In this document: positions 7,169 to 16,589 of the stretch, piece by piece | How the letters are laid out: each line of letters opens with the position of its first letter | Position numbering within the stretch: the first letter of the stretch is position 1 | Source: Nordella sp. HKS 07 | Lineage (GTDB): Bacteria > Pseudomonadota > Alphaproteobacteria > Rhizobiales > Aestuariivirgaceae | Length of the DNA: 64,000 bases | Assembly (NCBI RefSeq): GCF_011046735.1 | Contig: NZ_CP049258.1 | Location: forward strand, 186,001 to 250,000 | Direction: 5' to 3' | Notes under the pieces: model-generated | Databases searched by the model: none | What the model saw: the letters and a program-made list of their open reading frames with translations, nothing else | What the model was told of the DNA's origin: nothing | Made by a program: the position numbers and the translations under genes

Positions 7169-9538
7169 ATGGGACATTCACGACAGGAAGGCGGTTTCTC
7201 GGAAGCCCCGCAGAAGCCGCTGGAAGGCTTCCCCGAAATACCGACCGCTGACGCCTTGCGCCAGCGCCCGGATCCCCGTGCCGATATGACGGGCCCCCGG
7301 GTCGGGCTTGAAGTCCTCCGCCCGGAATTCGTGCCGAACGAGGTATTCACCCCCTACCGCCCGCCGCGGCCGGAGAAATCGGAAGGCGGCAATGCGCTCA
7401 GGATCGTCTCCGATTTCGAGCCGCGCGGCGACCAGCCGCAGGCCATTAGCGACCTCGTCGCCGGCGTCAATTCCGCGGATCGCGATCAGGTGCTGCTGGG
7501 TGTCACCGGCTCGGGCAAGACTTTCACGGTGGCCAAGGTCATCGAACAGACACAGCGTCCGGCGCTGGTGCTGGCGCCCAATAAGACATTGGCCGCCCAG
7601 CTCTATGGCGAGTTCAAAAGCTTCTTCCCCGACAACGCCGTCGAATATTTCGTCTCCTATTACGACTATTACCAGCCGGAAGCCTATGTTCCGCGCACCG
7701 ACACCTATATCGAGAAGGAATCCTCGATCAACGAACAGATCGACCGCATGCGCCATTCGGCGACGCGGTCCCTTCTCGAGCGCGATGACGTCATCGTGGT
7801 CGCCTCTGTGTCGTGCATCTACGGCATCGGCGATGTCGAAACCTATTCCGCCATGACCTTCACGGTGAAGAAGAACGAGCGCATCGCCCAGCGCCAGCTT
7901 CTCGCCGATCTCGTGGCCCTCCACTACAAGCGCAATGATGGCAATTTCGTGCGCGGCACCTTCCGTGTGCGTGGCGATACCGTCGAGGTCTTCCCGTCGC
8001 ATTTCGAGGACCGCGCCTGGCGGATCTCGCTCTTCGGCGATGAGGTCGAGGGCATCTCCGAATTCGATCCGCTGACCGGCCACAAAACGGCGGAGCTCGA
8101 GCAGATCAAGCTCTATGCCAATTCGCATTATGTGACGCCGAAGCCGACGCTCGAACAGGCCGCCGCGCGCATCAAGACCGATCTCAAGATCAGGCTCGAT
8201 GAATTCAACGCGGCCGGGCGCCTCCTCGAGGCCCAGCGCCTCGAGCAGCGCGTATTGTTTGACCTCGAAATGATGATGGCGACCGGCTCCTGCGCCGGCA
8301 TCGAAAACTATTCGCGCTATCTCACCGGCCGCCGGCCGGGCGAGCCGCCGCCGACCTTGTTCGAATATCTGCCCGACAACGCACTGGTCTTCGTCGACGA
8401 GAGCCACGTGAGCATCCCGCAATTGGGCGGCATGTTCCGCGGCGACTACAACCGCAAGGCGACCCTCGCCGAGTTCGGCTTCCGGCTGCCCTCCTGCATC
8501 GACAACCGGCCATTGCGCTTCGAGGAATGGGACGCGATGCGTCCGCAATCGGTCTATGTCTCGGCCACGCCCGGCTCATGGGAGATGAACCGGACCGGCG
8601 GCGTCTTCACCGAGCAGGTCATTCGTCCGACCGGCCTTATCGACCCGCCGGTCGAGATCCGTCCGGTGAAGAACCAGGTCGACGATCTCATCGCCGAATG
8701 CCGCGACATCGCCAAGAAGGGCTATCGCGCTTTGGTCACTGTGCTCACCAAGCGCATGGCCGAGGACCTGACCGAATACATGCATGAGCAAGGCATCCGC
8801 GTGCGCTACATGCATTCCGACATCGACACGCTGGAGCGCATCGAGATCATCCGCGATCTGCGCCTCGGCGTCTTCGACATATTGATCGGCATCAATCTTC
8901 TGCGCGAAGGCCTCGACATCCCGGAATGCGCGCTCGTCGCCATTCTCGATGCCGACAAGGAAGGCTTCCTGCGTTCGGAGACGTCGCTCATCCAGACCAT
9001 CGGCCGCGCCGCGCGCAATGTCGACGGCAAGGTAGTCCTCTATGCCGACCGTGTGACGGGCTCGATGGAGCGCGCCATGGCCGAGACCAATCGGCGGCGC
9101 GAGAAGCAGCAGGCCTATAACGAGGCGAACGGCATCACGCCTGCGAGCATCAAGAAGAACATCGCCGACATCATGTCGTCGGTCTATGAGCAGGATCACG
9201 TCACCGTGGATTCGGGCCTCGCCGAGGACGGCGCCCCGCTGGTCGGCCACAATCTCGAGCGCGTCATCGCCGACATGGAAAAGCGCATGCGCGAGGCCGC
9301 CGCCAATCTCGAATTCGAGGAAGCCGCGCGGCTGCGCGACGAGGTCAAGCGCCTGCGCGATGTCGAACTCGCTGTGCTGGACGATCCGCTGGCGCGCGAT
9401 CCGATGGACGAGCCGCGCCGCGGCAGATCCAACCTCAAGCCTGCCACCGCCGCCTGGCCCGATCCGAAGCCGGCGCGCCGACCCGGCTCCAAGGGCGGCC
9501 GGCCGGGTACGCGTACGTTCAAGAAGAGCGGAAGGTAG
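7169..9538 (+). CDS. uvrB: UvrABC excinuclease subunit B
   Basis: The product has 789 residues. An N-terminal extension of about 75 residues, as in other Rhizobiales UvrB proteins, precedes the core starting [14 protein letters not shown]. Walker A is GVTGSGKT (111-118). The beta-hairpin region carries [12 protein letters not shown]. The helicase Walker B is seen as VFVDESHV, with [10 protein letters not shown] and [10 protein letters not shown] as later helicase motifs. A UvrC-binding UVR domain lies near the C-terminus ([20 protein letters not shown]). UvrB receives damaged DNA from UvrA, opens it and recruits UvrC in nucleotide excision repair. The start at 7169 has only a weak SD; the ATG at 7286 is an alternative within the extension. 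Confidence 0.97.
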   Translation: MGHSRQEGGFSEAPQKPLEGFPEIPTADALRQRPDPRADMTGPRVGLEVLRPEFVPNEVFTPYRPPRPEKSEGGNALRIVSDFEPRGDQPQAISDLVAGVNSADRDQVLLGVTGSGKTFTVAKVIEQTQRPALVLAPNKTLAAQLYGEFKSFFPDNAVEYFVSYYDYYQPEAYVPRTDTYIEKESSINEQIDRMRHSATRSLLERDDVIVVASVSCIYGIGDVETYSAMTFTVKKNERIAQRQLLADLVALHYKRNDGNFVRGTFRVRGDTVEVFPSHFEDRAWRISLFGDEVEGISEFDPLTGHKTAELEQIKLYANSHYVTPKPTLEQAAARIKTDLKIRLDEFNAAGRLLEAQRLEQRVLFDLEMMMATGSCAGIENYSRYLTGRRPGEPPPTLFEYLPDNALVFVDESHVSIPQLGGMFRGDYNRKATLAEFGFRLPSCIDNRPLRFEEWDAMRPQSVYVSATPGSWEMNRTGGVFTEQVIRPTGLIDPPVEIRPVKNQVDDLIAECRDIAKKGYRALVTVLTKRMAEDLTEYMHEQGIRVRYMHSDIDTLERIEIIRDLRLGVFDILIGINLLREGLDIPECALVAILDADKEGFLRSETSLIQTIGRAARNVDGKVVLYADRVTGSMERAMAETNRRREKQQAYNEANGITPASIKKNIADIMSSVYEQDHVTVDSGLAEDGAPLVGHNLERVIADMEKRMREAAANLEFEEAARLRDEVKRLRDVELAVLDDPLARDPMDEPRRGRSNLKPATAAWPDPKPARRPGSKGGRPGTRTFKKSGR

Positions 9539-9710
9539 GCTTAGCCAAGCTAATTGGTAACTCTCTTGTCGCGGTGGAACTGAAGGCGTTCGGGATGCCT
9601 TTTTCGTCGACAGCCGTTATTTCCTTCGGTGAGCAAGGACGGACAGGTTGGACAGGCACAGCGCCCGGGCATATCCTGCGCCGCCCCGTAACATTTCGAG
9701 CGAGCTCACA

Positions 9711-10421
9711 ATGCCTCCCGAAGCGGCCACACTCTCGACCATCGGCTTCGATGCCGACGACACGCTGTGGCAGAATGAGCAGTACTACCGGCTGACGGAG
9801 AAGCGCTTCGCCGCCTTGCTTGCCGACTATGCCGAGCCGGAGGCTCTGTCGAGCCGTCTGCTCGAGGCCGAGACGCGCAATCTCAAAGCCTATGGCTTCG
9901 GCATCAAGGGGTTCACCCTGTCGATGATCGAGACAGCCATCGAGGTGACGGAAGGCCGTGTACCCGCCAGCGTCATCCACCAGATTGTGGATGCCGGACG
10001 CGACCTCCTCAGCCACCCGATCGAGCCCTTGCCGCATGCCCGCGCCGTGCTGGAGCAATTGAGCGGCAGCTATCGCCTGATCCTTATCACCAAGGGTGAT
10101 CTGTTCGACCAGGAGCGCAAGCTGGCCCAGTCGGGGCTGGGCGATTTCTTCAATGCGGTCGAGATTGTCAGTGACAAGTCGGCGGCGACTTATGAACGGA
10201 TTTTCTCCCGCCACGGCGACGGCGCCGAACGCGCCATGATGGTAGGGAATTCCCTCAGATCCGACATTGTCCCCGCCATCAAGGCCGGTTGCTGGGGCGT
10301 CTATGTGCCGCACAGCCTGACCTGGGCGCTCGAGCAGGACGAAGCCCCGAGCGGACATCGGCGGTACCGCCATATCGAACATCTGGGCGAGCTCATGGAT
10401 ATCATCCGCGAGGCCAGGTGA
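9711..10421 (+). CDS. HAD-family hydrolase
   Basis: The product has 236 residues from ATG 9711; an in-frame upstream ATG at 9648 adds only low-complexity sequence. Motif I is FDADDTLW (nucleophile D14, acid D16). Motif II appears as LILITKGD (the Thr position). MVGNSLRSDIVPAIKAGCWGVYVP carries motif IV, with an S-D pair. The helical cap between (residues 20-100) is of the type-I, YjjG/dehalogenase-like class. It is likely a phosphatase acting on a small phosphorylated metabolite; the substrate is not predictable. It follows uvrB by 172 bases on the same strand and is probably an independent unit. Confidence 0.85.
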   Translation: MPPEAATLSTIGFDADDTLWQNEQYYRLTEKRFAALLADYAEPEALSSRLLEAETRNLKAYGFGIKGFTLSMIETAIEVTEGRVPASVIHQIVDAGRDLLSHPIEPLPHARAVLEQLSGSYRLILITKGDLFDQERKLAQSGLGDFFNAVEIVSDKSAATYERIFSRHGDGAERAMMVGNSLRSDIVPAIKAGCWGVYVPHSLTWALEQDEAPSGHRRYRHIEHLGELMDIIREAR

Positions 10422-10535
10422 GGCGGCCGCGACCTGCCCTGTTTTCGCCCCATCCGAGCGTCACTCTCCGTCAATCTTGCCCTCTGGGCTCATTTATGAG
10501 ACATGGCGCCCGGCGCAGGGGTGAAGGAATTGGGA

Positions 10536-10946
10536 ATGACTGATATTTCGAGATGGGGCCTGGTCGTGGCCGCCATGTTGGTTTTGACGGCCTGCAGTTC
10601 GCCGGACAAGAGCGGGATCAAGATCCTCAATAGCACCCAGACGCCCACCGCGGCAGGCGCTGCGCAGCCCGAGCCGATCCGCCTGCTCTCCGCCGAGGAG
10701 ATCCGCTCCACTCTGATCGGCAAGAGCTGGCAATATACCCGCCCCGAATCGAGCGGCTTCATCACCTACAATGCCGACGGCTCGCTCAACTACCAGGACG
10801 ACGTCAAGGGCGAGGGCCGCGGTACGTGGTCGGCGACGCAGGGTGAATTGTGCCAGAGCATTGTCGGCCAGCCGACCGAATGCAATCAGTTCAAGAGCAC
10901 GGGCGATGCCTATCATGTCGGCAAGATCCGCCTTGTCGGCAGCTGA
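10536..10946 (+). CDS. small lipoprotein, unknown
   Basis: The product has 136 residues from ATG 10536, chosen because GAAGGA precedes it and the signal sequence starts there; an upstream ATG at 10503 would put 11 extra residues before it. The lipobox is VLTAC, with Cys20 as the lipidation site. After it, a Thr/Pro/Ala linker leads to a small globular domain: LLSAEEIRSTLIGKSWQY, then ITYNADGSLNYQDD, GTWSATQGELC and CNQFKS, with two Cys. The layout resembles small periplasmic beta-domain lipoproteins that read like 'component of the glycine-Trp' folds (weight of fold, GTW motif), but I cannot name the family. It stands alone, 140 bases before an L,D-transpeptidase. Confidence 0.7.
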   Translation: MTDISRWGLVVAAMLVLTACSSPDKSGIKILNSTQTPTAAGAAQPEPIRLLSAEEIRSTLIGKSWQYTRPESSGFITYNADGSLNYQDDVKGEGRGTWSATQGELCQSIVGQPTECNQFKSTGDAYHVGKIRLVGS

Positions 10947-11017
10947 CGATCACCAGCGCGTGATCGGGGCACGTAGCTGTCGGATTCCCGTCTGACGCGC
11001 TTAACTTGAAAAGCGAT

Positions 11018-11073
11018 CACGTTTATCACTCCTATCACTTCGGTGCGTAACGAATTGAAGTGATCGTGATAAA
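11018..11073. repeat. inverted repeat directly upstream of the L,D-transpeptidase SD
   Basis: TTTATCAC (11022-11029) and ATCACTTC (11034-11041) pair with GAAGTGAT (11057-11064) and GTGATAAA (11066-11073). The hairpin ends two bases before the GAGGAG that serves the gene at 11086. A close relative sits at 59531-59578, immediately upstream of the pth SD. Confidence 0.65.
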
Positions 11074-11085
11074 AGAGGAGACCTC

Positions 11086-11727
11086 ATGAGAAGCGGCATG
11101 AACAGGCGGCGCCTCCTGGCGGCGGGCGGCGCGGCACTGGCTGGACTTGTGGCAAAGGCGGCACAAGCCCAGCAGCAACTGGAACAATTCCGGCCCGGCA
11201 AAGACTACAACGATCTGATCACCTTCCCGCCGACCGACTTGATCAAGATCCCGAAGAAATTCCGCCGCCAGATCGTGCCCTATGAGGGCCGGCATTGGCC
11301 GGGAACGATCATCGTCAACACCGCTGAGCGGCATCTCTATCTCATTCTCGATGGCGGCCAGGCCATCCGCTATGGCGTCGGCGTCGGCCGCGAAGGCTTC
11401 CGCTGGGCCGGCCTCGCCGATGTCCAGCGCAAGGTCATGTGGCCGCGCTGGACGCCCCCGCCCGAGATGGTCGAGCGCGACCCCAATGCGGCGAAGTGGA
11501 AGGACGGCATGCCGGGTGGTCCCGACAATCCGCTGGGTGCGCGGGCGCTGTATCTCTTCCAGAACGGCCGTGACACGCTCTACCGCCTGCATGGCACCAA
11601 TGCCCCGGAATCGATCGGCAAGGCCCTGTCGTCGGGCTGTATCCGGATGATCAATGAAGACGTGATCGAGCTCTATCGCCGCGCCCCGATCGGCTCGCGG
11701 GTCGTGGTCCTCGCCGAGGGCGTGTAG
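11086..11727 (+). CDS. L,D-transpeptidase (YkuD domain), exported
   Basis: The product has 213 residues from ATG 11086, with GAGGAG at good spacing. A twin-Arg-like N-terminus (MNRRRLLAAGGAAL) and hydrophobic stretch end near AQA, so it is exported. The catalytic motif is HGTN (His169) followed by SSGCIRM with nucleophile Cys185, the YkuD/LDT signature. LDTs form 3-3 peptidoglycan cross-links or attach proteins to peptidoglycan in the periplasm. A close paralogue is encoded at 17903-18577; both share WPRW/WPKW-P and RDPNAAKW segments before the active site. It is monocistronic by position. Confidence 0.92.
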   Translation: MRSGMNRRRLLAAGGAALAGLVAKAAQAQQQLEQFRPGKDYNDLITFPPTDLIKIPKKFRRQIVPYEGRHWPGTIIVNTAERHLYLILDGGQAIRYGVGVGREGFRWAGLADVQRKVMWPRWTPPPEMVERDPNAAKWKDGMPGGPDNPLGARALYLFQNGRDTLYRLHGTNAPESIGKALSSGCIRMINEDVIELYRRAPIGSRVVVLAEGV

Positions 11728-11819
11728 ACCGGTGCAGCGCATCGCCGCCATCGCGATGCGTGGCCTCCTTGCCGGGGCTTGTAGGCTCCGGACAATCCAG
11801 CCCGATATTGCAGGAGATC

Positions 11820-12464
11820 TCAGCTCGATCCGGTGAGGAACGGATTGCTGCGGCGCTCTTCACCGATGGTGCTGGCCGGGCCATGACCGGGCAGGAAGGC
11901 GACATCATCGCCGAGCGGCAGGAGCTTGTCGCGGATCGAGGCGACAAGCGTCTCATGGTCGCCATAGGCAAAATCGGTGCGGCCGACCGATCCCTGGAAC
12001 AGCACGTCGCCCATGAAGCAGAAGCGATGCGCGTTGTTGAACAGCACCACCGAGCCCGGCGTATGACCGGGGCACTCGAGAACCGCGAAATCCAGTGCGC
12101 CGACGGTGATCCTGTCACCTTCCTTGAGCCAGCGGTCGGGCGTGAAGGCCCGCGCTTCATAGCCATATTGGGCGCCGGATTTCGGCAGGCCGTCGAGCAG
12201 AAAAGCATCTTCCGTATGCGGACCTTCGATCGCGACCTTGAGCCGATCGCGCAATTCGGCCGCGCCGCCGGCATGATCGATGTGACCGTGGGTCAGCAGT
12301 ATTTTCTCGACCACGACTTTCGATTGCTCGATGGCGTTGAGGATCACCTCGACATCGCCGCCGGGATCGACGACGGCGCCGATACGCGTGTCCTCGTTCC
12401 ACACCAGCGAGCAGTTCTGCTGGAAGGGAGTGACGGGGATGATCATGATTTTGGGTCTTGTCAT
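11820..12464 (-). CDS. MBL-fold metallo-hydrolase (glyoxalase II-like, YcbL type)
   Basis: The product has 214 residues from ATG 12464; a GTG two codons upstream is possible. THGHIDH (58-64) is the metallo-beta-lactamase zinc motif. The later His/Asp ligands are seen as CPGHTPGS and FMGDVLF, and FLPGHGP gives the final His. The short length and the lack of the glyoxalase II C-terminal domain fit the YcbL-type single-domain thioesterase group. It probably hydrolyses a thioester such as an S-acylglutathione in the cytoplasm. It is divergent from the MFS pair that starts 118 bases away. Confidence 0.85.
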   Translation of the reverse strand: MTRPKIMIIPVTPFQQNCSLVWNEDTRIGAVVDPGGDVEVILNAIEQSKVVVEKILLTHGHIDHAGGAAELRDRLKVAIEGPHTEDAFLLDGLPKSGAQYGYEARAFTPDRWLKEGDRITVGALDFAVLECPGHTPGSVVLFNNAHRFCFMGDVLFQGSVGRTDFAYGDHETLVASIRDKLLPLGDDVAFLPGHGPASTIGEERRSNPFLTGSS

Positions 12465-12582
12465 GGCCACAGTGCATAGCGGCGCCGGACGCTATGCGCA
12501 AGGCAGGGGGCTCCTCTTGCGGAAGTCCAATCGGAACCGCTAGAGGATCGGCCGGAGCAACCATTCCTTTCAGGAATCAGCA

Positions 12583-13758
12583 ATGTCGGCGCCTTTGCCT
12601 TTCGCGCAGCGCTACCGGACGATTGTCGCCGCGATCGCGACCGTCGCTTCCTGTGACATCGCCATGGGTCTCACCTTGCAGATGCTGCCGCTCCTCATGG
12701 AGAAAAATCACGTTCCGGCCTGGATCATGGGGCTCAACGCCGCCATGTCGCCGCTCGGCATCATGCTGGCCGGTCCCTTCCTGCCGCGCATCGTGTCGCG
12801 CTTCGGTTCCAAGCACGTCGTCTACGTCAGCATCCTGCTTACCATCGCGACGCTCGCCGCCTTCAAGCTGTTTCCCAGCATCTGGGCATGGTTCGCCATC
12901 CGCTTCGTCTTCGGCCTGGCGGCCGGCACCTTGTTCACGGTGAGCGAAGCTTGGATCATGAGTGGCGCCGATCATGGCAATCGCGGCCGCGCCATGGGGC
13001 TCTATACGAGCGTTCTGGCGATCAGTTTTTCGGTCGGCCCCCTGATCATTCCCTTCACCGGCATCGACGGCTGGCTGCCCTGGCTGATCGGCATGGCTTG
13101 CGTCGGTATGAGCGCCGTGCCGCTCGCTTTCCTGCGCATCTCGGAGGACACCTTCCGGCATGAAGAAGGCGGTGGTGGCGGATTCTGGGCGTTCGTGCGC
13201 CGCGCGCCGCTTCTGCTTTTTGCCGTCGGCACCCTCACCTTCTTCGATGCCGTCATGCTGTCCTTCTTCCCGATTTTCGGCCTGCGCTCCGGACTGCCGG
13301 TCGAACAGGTCACCACCATTCTCGGCGTCTCCATCATCGGCAATGCATTGCTGCAACTCCCGATCGGGCTCCTCGCCGACAAATGGTCGAGGCTCGGTGT
13401 GATCCTCTCCTCGGCGATCATTACCGCGGTGCTCTCTTTGTCGCTGATCTGGACGATCCAGTCCTGGCTGATCTGGCCGGTCATGCTGATTCTGGGCACC
13501 ACGGCCTATGCCATCTACACCATCGCCCTGACCATTCTCGGTGATCATTTCAAGGGGCCCGATCTCATCGCCGGAAGCGCTGCCTTCGCCGCCATGTGGG
13601 GCATTGGCGGCATATTGGGCCCGCCGATCGCCGGAGCTGCGACCGACGCCTTCGGCATCGTCTCCATTCCGGTGACCGTCACCCTCATCTACATCATCCT
13701 GCTGGCAGGCCTCGTTCTGTCACGCGGCCGGCTCGTGCAAGGGGTCGCGCATGGATAG
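12583..13758 (+). CDS. MFS transporter
   Basis: The product has 391 residues with twelve predicted helices. Helix 1 contains VASCDIAMGLTLQMLPLLME, and the loop 4 region FVFGLAAGTLFTVSEAWIMS is characteristic of a YcaD/MFS-1-like group. The second half has NALLQLPIGLLADKWSR. The substrate is unknown. Its stop overlaps the next MFS gene by 8 bases, so the two are translationally coupled. They share the FTVSEAW and LQLPIG motifs, suggesting an old tandem duplication. Confidence 0.85.
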   Translation: MSAPLPFAQRYRTIVAAIATVASCDIAMGLTLQMLPLLMEKNHVPAWIMGLNAAMSPLGIMLAGPFLPRIVSRFGSKHVVYVSILLTIATLAAFKLFPSIWAWFAIRFVFGLAAGTLFTVSEAWIMSGADHGNRGRAMGLYTSVLAISFSVGPLIIPFTGIDGWLPWLIGMACVGMSAVPLAFLRISEDTFRHEEGGGGGFWAFVRRAPLLLFAVGTLTFFDAVMLSFFPIFGLRSGLPVEQVTTILGVSIIGNALLQLPIGLLADKWSRLGVILSSAIITAVLSLSLIWTIQSWLIWPVMLILGTTAYAIYTIALTILGDHFKGPDLIAGSAAFAAMWGIGGILGPPIAGAATDAFGIVSIPVTVTLIYIILLAGLVLSRGRLVQGVAHG

Positions 13759-14911
13759 GCAGCGCTGGATCAATCTCTTCGCCGCCATCGCCGCGATCAC
13801 CGTTTTCGGCTTCGCGCTCGGCCTCATGTTTCCGCTGCTCTCCCTCGTCATGGAGAAGCACGGCGTGCCGCCGCAGACGATCGGCTACAACACCGCGATG
13901 CATCCCTTCGGCATCCTTGTCGCGGGTTTCTTCGTGCCGCATTTGACGGCCCGCTTCGGGACCAAGCGGGTGGCGATCGCCGCCGCGCTCCTGACCGCAA
14001 CGATGATTCTCGCTTATCCCTTCATGCCGATCTACTGGGCCTGGTTCGTGATGCGTTTCATCCAGGGCTTTGCCGTCGCAGCTCTCTTCACGGTAAGCGA
14101 AGCCTGGGTGGTTGAAGCAGCCGAGGGACCGGCGCGGTCGCGCATCATGGGCGTTTATACAGGCGTCCTGTCCTTGAGCTTTGGCCTGGGGCCGGTGCTG
14201 ATCAGCTTCACCGGCGTCAATACCATCCTGCCTTTCCTCATCGGTGCGGGCTTCCTGGTCGCCAGCATGATCCCGATGTTCTTCTATCGCTCGACGGGAG
14301 CTTTCGCGACCGAGCCTGGAGAACGCCAGCTTTCCATCCTGGGTTTTTCCCGCCTCGCACCCATCCTGATCGGCGCGGTGGCCCTCTTCGCCGTCATCGA
14401 TGCGGCTTATCTCGGCCTCATGCCTGTCTATGGCGTCAAGAAAGGGCTCAGTCAGGAAATGGCCGCCCTGATGCTGGCCGCTTTCATCGTCGGCAATGCT
14501 GTGCTGCAACTCCCCATTGGCTGGATCGCCGACCACTGGAGCAAGCGCGGCATGATGGTGGTCTGCGCCTTCACCACTGTAATCGGCAGCGCACTCATCC
14601 CGAGCGCCTTCGGCACCTGGATGATCTGGCCCGTGCTGGTCGTGACAGGAGCCGCCTCCGCCGGCATCTACACGATGGCGCTGGCCGAATTGGGCGAACG
14701 CTTCTCGGGCAATGAGCTTGTCGCGGGAACAGCGGCATTCTCTACCATGTGGGGCGCCGGCGCTCTCATCGGCGCGCTAATCGGCGGCTGGGCCATGGAT
14801 CGTTTCGGACCGGACGGCCTGCCCTATGCAACTGCCGTAGTCTTCGCCGGTTTCATTCTCGTCATTGCGGGTCGCGCTTCGTTCAGCGCACGAGCCCGGA
14901 GGCGCGTTTAA
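13751..14911 (+). CDS. MFS transporter, tandem paralogue
   Basis: The product has 386 residues with twelve hydrophobic segments. It starts inside the end of the preceding MFS gene (8-base overlap) and has the same marks: GFALGLMFPLLSLVMEKHGV, FTVSEAWVVEA, NAVLQLPIGWIADHW. The two products align along their whole length by eye at moderate identity, so they are paralogues and may work separately or as a heteromer. The 3' end overlaps the convergent amidotransferase gene by 29 bases. Confidence 0.85.
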   Translation: MDRQRWINLFAAIAAITVFGFALGLMFPLLSLVMEKHGVPPQTIGYNTAMHPFGILVAGFFVPHLTARFGTKRVAIAAALLTATMILAYPFMPIYWAWFVMRFIQGFAVAALFTVSEAWVVEAAEGPARSRIMGVYTGVLSLSFGLGPVLISFTGVNTILPFLIGAGFLVASMIPMFFYRSTGAFATEPGERQLSILGFSRLAPILIGAVALFAVIDAAYLGLMPVYGVKKGLSQEMAALMLAAFIVGNAVLQLPIGWIADHWSKRGMMVVCAFTTVIGSALIPSAFGTWMIWPVLVVTGAASAGIYTMALAELGERFSGNELVAGTAAFSTMWGAGALIGALIGGWAMDRFGPDGLPYATAVVFAGFILVIAGRASFSARARRRV

Positions 14912-15608
14912 AATTGTCGTAGATGCGCCGCGTCATGGCGCCCATTTGCGGCATCAGCGGATAGGCGTCCGCGCTCACCTGGGCATAGGCCCCGGCCCCC
15001 AGCTCGCGCTCGAGCGCAGCGACATAGGCCGGTAGCGATTCCCAGCTCGCCACCGTCTGCGGCGAGAACTCGGCATGGAACTGCATGCCGAGCGCATGGT
15101 TGTCGATGGCGATCGCCTGCACCTCGGCGCGTGGCGACGAGGCGAGCACCGTCGCCTCCCTGGGCGGCGTCTTCACCTCCGCGTGGTGCCACTGCATGAC
15201 CTTGTGGGATCCGCCGAGCCCGGTGAAAAGCGGATGCCCCTCGGCCGCACCATTGACCTTGACCTCATGCACGCCGACTTCACTTTCCTGCGCCGGGGCG
15301 ACTTCTCCGCCCAGAGCGTTCGCCAGCAGCTGATGGCCGAGGCACAGGCCGATATAGGGCTTGCCGCGATCCACCACCCATTCGCGGATCGCTTGCTTTT
15401 CGGCGAGGAGCCAGGGATTTTCATCGGTTTCCCAGACATCCATGGCGCCGCCCAGCACGAACATCAGGTCGTAGCCTTTGAGCGAAGGAATCGTCTGCCC
15501 TTCCCACAGCCTCACGGCATGGGGCGCAATGCCGTCCTCGACGAAATAGTCGAGGAAGCGTCCCGGGGTATCGTGGTTCATATGCTGGAAGATCAGCGCC
15601 TTCTTCAT
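14883..15608 (-). CDS. class I glutamine amidotransferase-like protein
   Basis: The product has 241 residues. ATG 15608 is chosen because GGGGGAAC precedes it and it overlaps the RNase T2 stop as ATGA. The nucleophile elbow is GLCLGHQLLANALGG, and the downstream His-Glu pair is QFHAEFS, completing the Cys-His-Glu triad of GMP synthase-type amidotransferases. FVLGGAMDVWETDENPW near the start matches the YfeJ/GuaA-like group of stand-alone proteins. It probably hydrolyses glutamine or a gamma-glutamyl compound; the acceptor is unknown. It is last in a coupled minus-strand cluster. Confidence 0.85.
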   Translation of the reverse strand: MKKALIFQHMNHDTPGRFLDYFVEDGIAPHAVRLWEGQTIPSLKGYDLMFVLGGAMDVWETDENPWLLAEKQAIREWVVDRGKPYIGLCLGHQLLANALGGEVAPAQESEVGVHEVKVNGAAEGHPLFTGLGGSHKVMQWHHAEVKTPPREATVLASSPRAEVQAIAIDNHALGMQFHAEFSPQTVASWESLPAYVAALERELGAGAYAQVSADAYPLMPQMGAMTRRIYDNFKRASGLVR

Positions 15609-16330
15609 TGCGTTCCCCCACGTACCGGCGGCAGCACCAGCCTTTCCGCCCGGCATTGCCGTCGTTCATTCGAGCCGCAGGACTGCGGCGCGCCATCCTT
15701 GCCGAAGCATATGCGCAACTCCGCAAGCCGCGCCGCGCCGCGGGAATTGCCGCATTGTACCGACAGCATGTCGCTGGTGAGATCGCGATTGGTCTTGACG
15801 AAATCGGTGACGAGCTGCTCCGGCGTCGTGACGACGGGCTGCTGCGGCCCGAGATAGCGGGCCGGGATGCGGATCTTGGCGAACAGGTTGCGCGTAAGGT
15901 CGAAATAGGCGCGCATCCTCAGGCCCGAGCAACCGCCATGCTTCTTCCACTCGTGGATGATGAGCCGTTTCGACGGCATGATGTCGAGCATCCCCGCAAT
16001 GAGGTCGTCCGGAACCCATTTCTCCCGCAAGGTGCAGTCCTGCGGCCAGCCCTGCTGATATTGCGGCCACAGCCCGTGCACCACGAAAGCATAGGCGCGG
16101 CCGAGGCCGCATTGCTGGCGATCGTTCTGGCCGGCTTGCGAGGCGCAATAGGTCGGCGACCAGGAGAGACTCAGCGTGTAGTAGTCGAACTGGCCCGGGA
16201 CCGGCCCGCGCGCTTGAACGGCGGGCGCTAGCGCGAGGCTTGCAAGCGCGATGAGGCCGGCGAGAAGGAAGGCCGCGAGACGAGAGCCGCGATGGTGGAT
16301 CTTGGGGGCGCGAGGTCGGCTTCTGGACAT
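15605..16330 (-). CDS. ribonuclease T2 family protein, secreted
   Basis: The product has 241 residues from ATG 16330; ATGs at 16351 and 16378 extend it. An N-terminal signal (RLAAFLLAGLIALASLALAP...VQA) sends it to the periplasm or outside. The first active-site segment is FVVHGLWPQ (His85). The second is HEWKKHG, with His126, Glu127, Lys130 and His131, all residues known for RNase T2 catalysis. CGLGRAYA and HGGC supply disulfide Cys. It would cleave single-stranded RNA through a 2',3'-cyclic intermediate. Its stop overlaps the amidotransferase start by 4 bases, and its start lies inside the upstream Cys-rich gene. Confidence 0.92.
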   Translation of the reverse strand: MSRSRPRAPKIHHRGSRLAAFLLAGLIALASLALAPAVQARGPVPGQFDYYTLSLSWSPTYCASQAGQNDRQQCGLGRAYAFVVHGLWPQYQQGWPQDCTLREKWVPDDLIAGMLDIMPSKRLIIHEWKKHGGCSGLRMRAYFDLTRNLFAKIRIPARYLGPQQPVVTTPEQLVTDFVKTNRDLTSDMLSVQCGNSRGAARLAELRICFGKDGAPQSCGSNERRQCRAERLVLPPVRGGTQ

Positions 16331-16541
16331 GTGTCGGCGATTGTCTGCCATGTGGGCACGTTCTGATTCATCTGGCATTGGGAAAGCTTGCCCCGGATGC
16401 AGACGATCTGCCCCTGTGCGAAAGCCTGGCCGTTGGCCCGGCAGGTACAGCTATGTGCCGTAGCCTGCCCGGCCATGCCTGTCGCCCCGGCAACCGCCAG
16501 GGCGACCGTAAGGAGATAAGCGCGACCTACCCCATGCCCAT
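16228..16541 (-). CDS. small Cys-rich secreted protein, apparently frameshifted near its start
   Basis: The frame ending at 16228 carries TVALAVAGATGMAGQATAHS, a signal-peptide-like stretch, followed by a Cys pattern: SCTCRANG, IVCIRGKLSQCQM, DTCPEA. The only in-frame ATG (16476) cuts the signal in two. Upstream, ATGGGCATGGGG (16541-16530) lies in another frame. One extra G in its G4 run would join the frames into a 104-residue protein starting MGMGVGRAYLLTV. I infer a one-base loss, real or technical. The Cys-rich domain has no name known to me. The C-terminal tail overlaps the RNase T2 start, suggesting joint translation. Confidence 0.55.
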
Positions 16542-16589
16542 AAGCCTAGCACAGGCCGGGCCGCCGCGGAAATCGCTTCTTTGGGAAGT

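Noticed and set aside
7178-8548. 456-codon open frame opposite uvrB
   Set aside because: It is a shadow of uvrB codon usage; the translation shows no motif and uvrB is certain.
9519-10382. 287-codon minus-strand frame opposite the HAD hydrolase
   Set aside because: The plus-strand HAD motif DADDT and its good start decide for the other strand.
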